Position numbers and translations under genes: made by a program. A stretch of 26,238 bases of DNA, taken from positions 1-26,238 of IMG/VR virus record IMGVR_UViG_3300017751_000187. One strand, given 5' to 3'. This DNA is from a virus. Shown here piece by piece: positions 21,283 through 26,238 of this stretch (positions are counted from its first letter, which is position 1; each line of letters opens with the position of its first letter). Below the pieces are notes generated by a model. The model saw only the letters and a program-made list of their open reading frames with translations. It was not told where the DNA came from and did not search any database.

Positions 21283-22410
21283 ATGGAAGAAAACAAAGAC
21301 AACGTAGTTGAGGAAACTACACAAGAAAAACAAACAGAAGAGACTCCTAAGATTGATGAGTCTAAGTTTGATAGCGCTGGAGATGACAGTGTTATTAAAA
21401 TTGATTTAAGTCAACCACCACCTTCTAGTAAAGAAGAGGTTGTTGAAGAAGAAGTCATTGAAGAAACAGCAGAAGTTGATTCTGTTTTAGAAGAGATATC
21501 AGAAGATTCTACCGAAGAAGAAGTTGCTGAAGTAGAAGAGCAGATTGAGGAGGTTGTAGCTGAAGCAGAAGCAACGGGTAAACCTTTACCGGAGAATATA
21601 GAAAAACTAGTAAACTTCATGGAGGAAACTGGTGGTGATTTAACAGACTACGTTAAGTTAAACGAAGACATCAATGAGATGGACGACTCGGAAGTTTTAC
21701 ACAATTATTATAAAGAAACAAAACCTCACTTGGAAGATGAGGAGATTAATTTTTTGTTAGAAGACAACTTCTCTTTCGATGAAGAGTCTGATGATGACAA
21801 AGATATTAGAAAGAAAAAAATAGCGTTAAAAGAGCAAGTTGCCAACGCTAAAGCTCACTTGGAAGAGCGTAAATCCAAATACTATGAGGAAATCAAGGCT
21901 GGAAGCAAACTTACGGGCGAGCAACAGAAAGCAATTGATTTTTTCAACCGTTACGAAAAAGAGTCTGAACAAGCGATGGAAGTTCAACAAAGTCAAGTAG
22001 ATACTTTTTTAAATAAGACTAATAATCTTTTTAACGACAAATTCAAAGGTTTTGAATATAACGTCGGTGAAAAAAAGTATAGGTTTAATGTTAACAATAG
22101 AAACGAAGTAAAAGACAACCAAAGTGACATCAACAATTTTGTCAAAAAGTTTTTGAACAAAGATGGTATGATGGATAACGCGGAAGGTTATCATAAGTCT
22201 CTATTTACAGCTATGAACCCTGATGTTATTGCAAACCACTTCTATGAGCAAGGTAGAGCTGATGCTATCAAAGATGGTGTATCAAAAGCCAAGAACATAG
22301 ACACTAGTGCTAGAGGATCTCACAACGAGATTGAAGTTGGTGGTATGAAATATAGAATTTTAGGCGATGACTCAAACTCTTTAAAAGTAAAAATGAGAAG
22401 TAAAAAATAA
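21283..22410 (+). CDS. Acidic scaffolding-like protein
   Basis: 375 residues. The first 100 are intensely acidic (EEVVEEEVIEETAEVDSVLE) and disordered; the middle is a charged helical region (KKIALKEQVANAKAHLEER), and the C-terminal third is mixed (GEKKYRFNVNNRNEVKD, then MKYRILGDDSNSLKVKM). SAGDDS at 31-36 repeats the SAGNDS near the portal C-terminus. An acidic, extended protein between portal and major capsid is the expected scaffold, guiding capsid assembly and then leaving or being degraded. No protease domain is seen; the scaffold role is inferred from composition and position. Confidence 0.7.
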   Translation: MEENKDNVVEETTQEKQTEETPKIDESKFDSAGDDSVIKIDLSQPPPSSKEEVVEEEVIEETAEVDSVLEEISEDSTEEEVAEVEEQIEEVVAEAEATGKPLPENIEKLVNFMEETGGDLTDYVKLNEDINEMDDSEVLHNYYKETKPHLEDEEINFLLEDNFSFDEESDDDKDIRKKKIALKEQVANAKAHLEERKSKYYEEIKAGSKLTGEQQKAIDFFNRYEKESEQAMEVQQSQVDTFLNKTNNLFNDKFKGFEYNVGEKKYRFNVNNRNEVKDNQSDINNFVKKFLNKDGMMDNAEGYHKSLFTAMNPDVIANHFYEQGRADAIKDGVSKAKNIDTSARGSHNEIEVGGMKYRILGDDSNSLKVKMRSKK

Positions 22411-22437
22411 ATTATTAACCCATTAAAATATTAAAAA

Positions 22438-23883
22438 ATGGCAATTACAGGCGTACCGGCTACTGGATATACTCCAGCGCCAATCAAACACGCTGTTACC
22501 CAAAACTATATTGACTTCGCTACATTAGGCGCGTCAGATGGTTGGGCACAGCAATACTTACCAGATCTTATGGAAAAAGAAGCTGAGGTTTTTGGAAACA
22601 GAACTATCTCAGGATTTCTTTCTCAAGTAGGAGCTGAAGAATCTATGACTGCTGACCAAGTTGTTTGGTCTGAGCAAGGTAGATTACACTTAGCATACAC
22701 AGCAACAAGATCTGCTGATGTTGTTACAATTGTTAACGATGTTGACGGAAACGCTGTTGGTGTAAACCACGCAGTACGTGCAGGTGACATGGTTTTACTT
22801 TCTGACAATAACACTACGGTTAGAGCTTACGTTATCAACGTAGACCCAACTGCTGGTAACTATGCTGAAATTACAGTTAAACCTTATGCTACTATGGCTG
22901 GTGGTGCTGCTGCAAACATGAATGCTACTACATTAGGAACTGCTGGAATAACTTGTTTAGTTTATGGTTCTGAATATGTGAAAGGTTCTGTTGGTAGAGG
23001 CTTATCTAACGAGCCACAATTCAAATCTAGAACTAACAAACCAATCATCTTGAAAGATCAGTACAGCGTGTCTGGATCTGATGCTTCTGCGATCGGTTGG
23101 GTTGAGGTTTCTGGTGAAGATGGTCAAAATGGATACCTATGGTACTTAAAAGCTTCTGGAGATACTAGAGCTCGTTTTTCTGATTACTTAGAAATGGCGA
23201 TGTTAGAGTCTCAAAAAGCTGCACAAACTATCACTGCTGCTCAGGTTGGAGCTACTGGTACTATATCTGGTACTGAAGGTTTATTCTCTGCTTTAACTAC
23301 TAGAGGTAATCAAACTTCAGGTATTACTGGTGTTCCGTTAACTGATTTAGCTGAGTTTGACTTAATGTTAGCTGAGCTTGACAAAAACGGTGCAATTGAA
23401 GAGAACATGATGTTCTTAGATAGAACTACTGCTTTAGCTGTTGATGATATGTTAGCTGCTATGAATTCTTATGGTGCTGGTGGTACTTCTTTTGGAGTAT
23501 TCAACAACTCTGAAGACATGGCTTTAAACTTAGGTTTCTCTGGTTTCAGAAGAGGTTCTTATGACTTCTACAAGTCTGACTTTAAATACCTTAACGACAA
23601 AGGTACAAGAGGTGGTTTAAACGATGCTATCAACAACGTTAGAGGTGTAATGATTCCTGCTGGTGTATCTTCTGTATACGATGAGCAATTAGGTAAAAAC
23701 CTAAAACGTCCATTCTTACACGTGAGATACAGAGCTTCTCAAACAGATGACAGAAAGCTAAAAACTTGGACTACTGGTTCGGTTGGCGCTACTACTTCTG
23801 ATTTAGATGCGATGGAAATGCACTTCTTATCTGAAAGATGTTTAGTTGTACAAGGAGCGAATAACTTCTTTATGTTAAACTAA
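22438..23883 (+). CDS. Major capsid protein (HK97-type)
   Basis: 481 residues. The N-terminal part has DFATLGASDGWAQQYLPDLM and GNRTISGFLSQVGAEESM. A beta-rich insertion follows (about 80-190), then RARFSDYLEMAMLESQKAA with a long helix, a large domain with TTALAVDDMLAAMNSYGAGG, and a C-terminal RPFLHVRYRASQTDDRKLKT then MEMHFLSERCLVVQGANNFF. The last motif resembles the capsid proteins of crAss-like and related Bacteroidetes phages (from memory). Codon choice seems more even than in neighbours, with fewer rare-looking codons, as expected for an abundant product. It is followed at once by a strong terminator. Confidence 0.85.
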   Translation: MAITGVPATGYTPAPIKHAVTQNYIDFATLGASDGWAQQYLPDLMEKEAEVFGNRTISGFLSQVGAEESMTADQVVWSEQGRLHLAYTATRSADVVTIVNDVDGNAVGVNHAVRAGDMVLLSDNNTTVRAYVINVDPTAGNYAEITVKPYATMAGGAAANMNATTLGTAGITCLVYGSEYVKGSVGRGLSNEPQFKSRTNKPIILKDQYSVSGSDASAIGWVEVSGEDGQNGYLWYLKASGDTRARFSDYLEMAMLESQKAAQTITAAQVGATGTISGTEGLFSALTTRGNQTSGITGVPLTDLAEFDLMLAELDKNGAIEENMMFLDRTTALAVDDMLAAMNSYGAGGTSFGVFNNSEDMALNLGFSGFRRGSYDFYKSDFKYLNDKGTRGGLNDAINNVRGVMIPAGVSSVYDEQLGKNLKRPFLHVRYRASQTDDRKLKTWTTGSVGATTSDLDAMEMHFLSERCLVVQGANNFFMLN

Positions 23884-23895
23884 TAGTTAGTTTTT

Positions 23896-23930
23896 AAAAG
23901 AACCGGGGCTTCGGCCTCGGTCCTTTTTAT
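23896..23930 (+). terminator. Strong hairpin terminator after capsid gene
   Basis: Stem ACCGGGGC/GCCTCGGT (23902-23909 with 23914-23921; one G-U pair) around a TTCG tetraloop, extended outward by AAAAG/CTTTT after one mismatch. A run of T follows (CTTTTTATTTTATT). It is 12 bases after the capsid stop and would end the late transcript. The A-run on the other side may let it work in both directions. Confidence 0.88.
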
Positions 23931-23957
23931 TTTATTAATTTTATTATATATTATATT

Positions 23958-24812
23958 ATGGCAAAAAAACAAGAAACAAAAAAAGAAAAGGTTGAATCGG
24001 TAAAAGTTGAAACTGAAACTGTTACTGTAGAAAAACCAAAACCAGTTGTAGAAAAACCTGCACCTGTTATTAAAAAACAAATAAAACCTGAATGGGAAGT
24101 AAAAGATCGTATATACGAGTTGAAAGGAGCTAGACCGTTAATGAAGGCTATTAAAACTCACAGTATATATTACTTTGACGAGAAAAAAGGTTTTGAAAGA
24201 GAATTGAAACACACTACAAATCAAAAAACTTGTTTTGTTGATGAGTTTCCAGAAGGATCTAGACAAGTGTTAGAGCACATTATATTTAGAAATGGTGTGT
24301 TAGCTGTGCCTAGAAACAAAGTAACGCTACAAAAGTTACTATCACTTTACCACCCAGATAGAGATAGATTGTGGTTTGAAGTAAATAAAGTTGAAGCAGC
24401 TAGAGAAGAAATACTAGATTTAGACCTGCAGTTAGATGCGATGAATATAGCTAGAGACATGGAGATTGATGACGCTGAAGCTATACTTAGAGCTGAGAAA
24501 GGTTCTATGGTGTCTAAGTTGAGTTCTAAGGAGCTTAAAAGAGATTTGCTTATATTTGCTAGAGAAAACGCACGTCTGTTTATAGAGTTAGCCTCTGACG
24601 ACAACGTTTACTTGAGAAATATTGGTGTTAAAGCTGTTGAGGGAGGTATACTAAGATTATCTCCAGACAATAGAGCTTTTTACTGGGGTTCTAATGATAG
24701 AAAACTATTTGTAGTTCCTTTTGATGAGCATCCTTACTCAGCGTTAGCCGCTTGGTTTAAAACTGACGAAGGCATGGAAGTATTCAAAAGTATTGAAAAA
24801 AGGTTAAATTAA
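23958..24812 (+). CDS. Probable virion protein downstream of capsid
   Basis: 284 residues. The first 40 are a repeated Lys/Val/Pro linker (ETVTVEKPKPVVEKPAPVIK). The body has WEVKDRIYELKGARPLMKAI, KTHSIYYFDEKKGFERELKH, then EHIIFRNGVLAVPRNKVTL and LLSLYHPDRDRLWFEVN. The C-terminal half is helical with KELKRDLLIFARENARLFIE and ends LAAWFKTDEGMEVFKSIEKR. I recall similar proteins next to the capsid gene in other marine phages but not their function. A connector, minor head or internal-scaffold role is possible. Its own terminator follows, so it may be a single-gene transcription unit. Confidence 0.6.
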   Translation: MAKKQETKKEKVESVKVETETVTVEKPKPVVEKPAPVIKKQIKPEWEVKDRIYELKGARPLMKAIKTHSIYYFDEKKGFERELKHTTNQKTCFVDEFPEGSRQVLEHIIFRNGVLAVPRNKVTLQKLLSLYHPDRDRLWFEVNKVEAAREEILDLDLQLDAMNIARDMEIDDAEAILRAEKGSMVSKLSSKELKRDLLIFARENARLFIELASDDNVYLRNIGVKAVEGGILRLSPDNRAFYWGSNDRKLFVVPFDEHPYSALAAWFKTDEGMEVFKSIEKRLN

Positions 24813-24826
24813 TTACCTTTCATATT

Positions 24827-24858
24827 CCCCGGTGATTTTAAAGTCACTGGGGTTTTAT
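24827..24858 (+). terminator. Hairpin terminator
   Basis: CCCCGGTGA (24827-24835) pairs with TCACTGGGG (24844-24852), one G-U pair, around an eight-base loop, followed by TTTTAT. It lies 14 bases after the stop of the 284-residue gene and 21 bases before the start of the next. Confidence 0.85.
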
Positions 24859-24879
24859 GAAATAAACTAAAAAAACATC

Positions 24880-25587
24880 ATGGCAATAAGTGTAGATACA
24901 GTATATCAAAGAGTGTTAGCGTTAGCTAATAAAGAACAGAGAGGTTATATAACCCCTCAAGAGTTTAACTTACTAGCTAATCAAGCTGAACTTGAAATAT
25001 TTGAAATGTACTTTTATGACATGAACATAAGAGAAAGAGTAGATGTAGAGAGAGACCCGCATACTACTGAATCTGATATATCCCAATTGATAGGTTTAAA
25101 ACTAAAGCCTTTCACTACTGTAGCTACCGTTACTGGTGGTGACACATTCCCCGCTGCATACATGATAGGTAGAATATTTTTCAACAATAGGCTTTGTAAA
25201 AAAGCAGATAGAAACGAAATAAGAAATATACTTGATTCAGTAAGACATAATGTTATATTAAAAAGAGATCCAATGTACTGTGAGTCTCTTACGAACGGTG
25301 ATGACATAGAGGTATACGGCGCAACAAACGGTGCCAAAGCAACAACAGGTGTTACTTGTGAAGTTATAACATCGCCTACTGGCAACGTAGCTTGGGGTTA
25401 TGTTGTGGTAAATGAAAAAGCTCTTTACAACGCGAACACTTCTGTTAACTTTAACCTACATGACTCTGAAGAAACAAATTTAGTTATGAAAATTGCTGAG
25501 ATGGCTGGTATAGTTATAAACAAAGCTGGTTTTGCTAGTACGTTTGCTAGTAGAGATCAAAACGAATTACAAATTAAAAAACAATAA
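24880..25587 (+). CDS. Head-tail connector-like protein
   Basis: 235 residues. The N-terminus AISVDTVYQRVLALANKEQR, then GYITPQEFNLLANQAELEIF is a recurring start in structural proteins of marine phages (from memory). The middle is beta-rich (KPFTTVATVTGGDTFPAAYM, GDDIEVYGATNGAKATTG) and the end has SVNFNLHDSEETNLVMKIAE, then MAGIVINKAG. The L-H-x-S-E-E-T-x-L-V-x-K-I motif is a good marker of the family. Probably an adaptor between portal and tail; the position after capsid genes agrees. The next gene follows after three bases. Confidence 0.6.
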   Translation: MAISVDTVYQRVLALANKEQRGYITPQEFNLLANQAELEIFEMYFYDMNIRERVDVERDPHTTESDISQLIGLKLKPFTTVATVTGGDTFPAAYMIGRIFFNNRLCKKADRNEIRNILDSVRHNVILKRDPMYCESLTNGDDIEVYGATNGAKATTGVTCEVITSPTGNVAWGYVVVNEKALYNANTSVNFNLHDSEETNLVMKIAEMAGIVINKAGFASTFASRDQNELQIKKQ

Positions 25588-25590
25588 AAC

Positions 25591-26238
25591 ATGGGATTAG
25601 GATTACCAGGAGCTAATGATAGCGCTTACTATGTTGCTAATGGAGCGCATGGAGAATACCAGTATTTAACACTAGAAGATATAGTTGAAGCTTTTGTTGC
25701 GACGTATATAGGTAAAGACAAGATATGTGAAGGTGTCAATGTGTCTGACGTGCACTTCCACGCTACAAGAGCTTTGCAAGAATTAAGCTACGATACCTTA
25801 AGATCTATAAAATCTCAAGAGTTAGAAATACCACCCTCACTACAAATGTTACTACCAAGAGACTTTGTTAACTATGTTAAATTTACTTGGAGTGATTCTG
25901 GAGGAGTTGAACATGTTATATATCCTACTTCTAAAACTTCAAACCCAACAGATATTGGCTATACCGCTTCTACCGACACTTATGCTTTTACAGGTAGCGT
26001 TTTAAACTCAGACGAAGTGTCTGATACTGTTACAAACTTTAAGTCAGCTACACCTGTCGACAATCAAAACAACTCAGATGATGATGATTACGATTTATTA
26101 AATGGTCAAAGGTTTGGTTTAGACCCACAGCAAGCTCAGGTTAATGGTTCGTTTTTTATTGACTACGCTACAGGAAAAGTTCACTTTTCATCTAATATTG
26201 CTGGAAAAACTGTGATTATAAAATACATAAGCGATGGG
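25591..26238 (+). CDS. Ring/connector-like virion protein, partial
   Basis: Read by hand from the ATG at 25591; it runs off the right edge after 216 codons. It begins MGLGLPGANDSAYYVANG, continues YLTLEDIVEAFVATYIGKDK, VSDVHFHATRALQELSYDT and LEIPPSLQMLLPRDFVNYVK, then SGGVEHVIYPTSKTSNP. The block F-H-x-x-R-A-L-Q-E-L-S and L-P-x-D-F-V-N-Y-V-K is, from memory, widespread in virion proteins of marine podoviruses. Probably part of the head-tail connector or tail ring. The C-terminus and exact length are unknown. Confidence 0.65.
   Translation, partial: MGLGLPGANDSAYYVANGAHGEYQYLTLEDIVEAFVATYIGKDKICEGVNVSDVHFHATRALQELSYDTLRSIKSQELEIPPSLQMLLPRDFVNYVKFTWSDSGGVEHVIYPTSKTSNPTDIGYTASTDTYAFTGSVLNSDEVSDTVTNFKSATPVDNQNNSDDDDYDLLNGQRFGLDPQQAQVNGSFFIDYATGKVHFSSNIAGKTVIIKYISDG

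Noticed and set aside
1-26238. CRISPR arrays, insertion sequences, integrase or polymerase genes
   Set aside because: No regularly spaced repeats, transposase, recombinase or polymerase motifs were seen on either strand.

Overview
The window is a stretch of a tailed-phage genome. It carries a complete packaging and head-assembly run: a probable small terminase, large terminase, an 800-residue portal, an acidic scaffold-like protein, an HK97-type major capsid protein and three further virion or connector-like proteins. It also holds appendage proteins, a holin and a phage chaperonin pair. The host is probably a marine Bacteroidetes/Flavobacteria-type bacterium. The DNA is AT-rich, almost every start codon follows an A-rich stretch with no Shine-Dalgarno sequence, and the terminase, portal and capsid sequences look like those of Bacteroidetes-infecting podoviruses (crAss-like phages and relatives). 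That last comparison is from memory; no search was run.

Layout. (1) 1-1773, minus strand: small probably early genes (a Cys-rich ribbon-like protein cut by the window edge, several orphans, one secreted protein), two of them (49 and 43 residues) very short, plus a truncated tRNA-like element at 1384-1437. (2) 1774-2344: a 571-base gene-free divergent control region. It has three leftward copies and one rightward copy of a bipartite motif (AATACGA, 9 bases, GATAAT) that also precedes two other leftward genes. The rightward side then has a G-rich element and two inverted repeats ahead of the first rightward gene. (3) 2345-6581: six very basic, lysine-rich proteins, most sharing a KMKG start and S-P-x-K-Q repeats. 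(4) 6637-8761: an orphan, then groEL and an overlapping groES. (5) 8829-10939: four small virion-like proteins, at least three of them apparent paralogues. (6) 10940-12721: a winged-helix protein, a small zinc-metallopeptidase-like protein, two more KMKG/SPLKQ proteins and a holin. (7) 12725-15077: virion surface proteins, including a fibre-like jelly-roll protein and a LamG-type lectin-fold protein. (8) 15136-16427: small orphans and a GroES-like tandem protein. (9) 16372-26238: packaging, portal, scaffold, capsid and connector-like genes, with strong hairpin terminators after the capsid gene and after the next gene.

How it fits together. Rightward genes are packed with 1-4 base stop/start overlaps, so most of 2345-23883 may be read as long late transcripts. 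GroEL, GroES and the second GroES-like protein could fold capsid, portal or decoration proteins. The KMKG/SPxKQ set is the least explained part: at least eight genes carry a common short N-terminal tag or the S-P-x-K-Q motif on otherwise different bodies, which suggests a shared destination such as the capsid interior or packaged DNA. No integrase, polymerase, CRISPR array or insertion sequence was seen.
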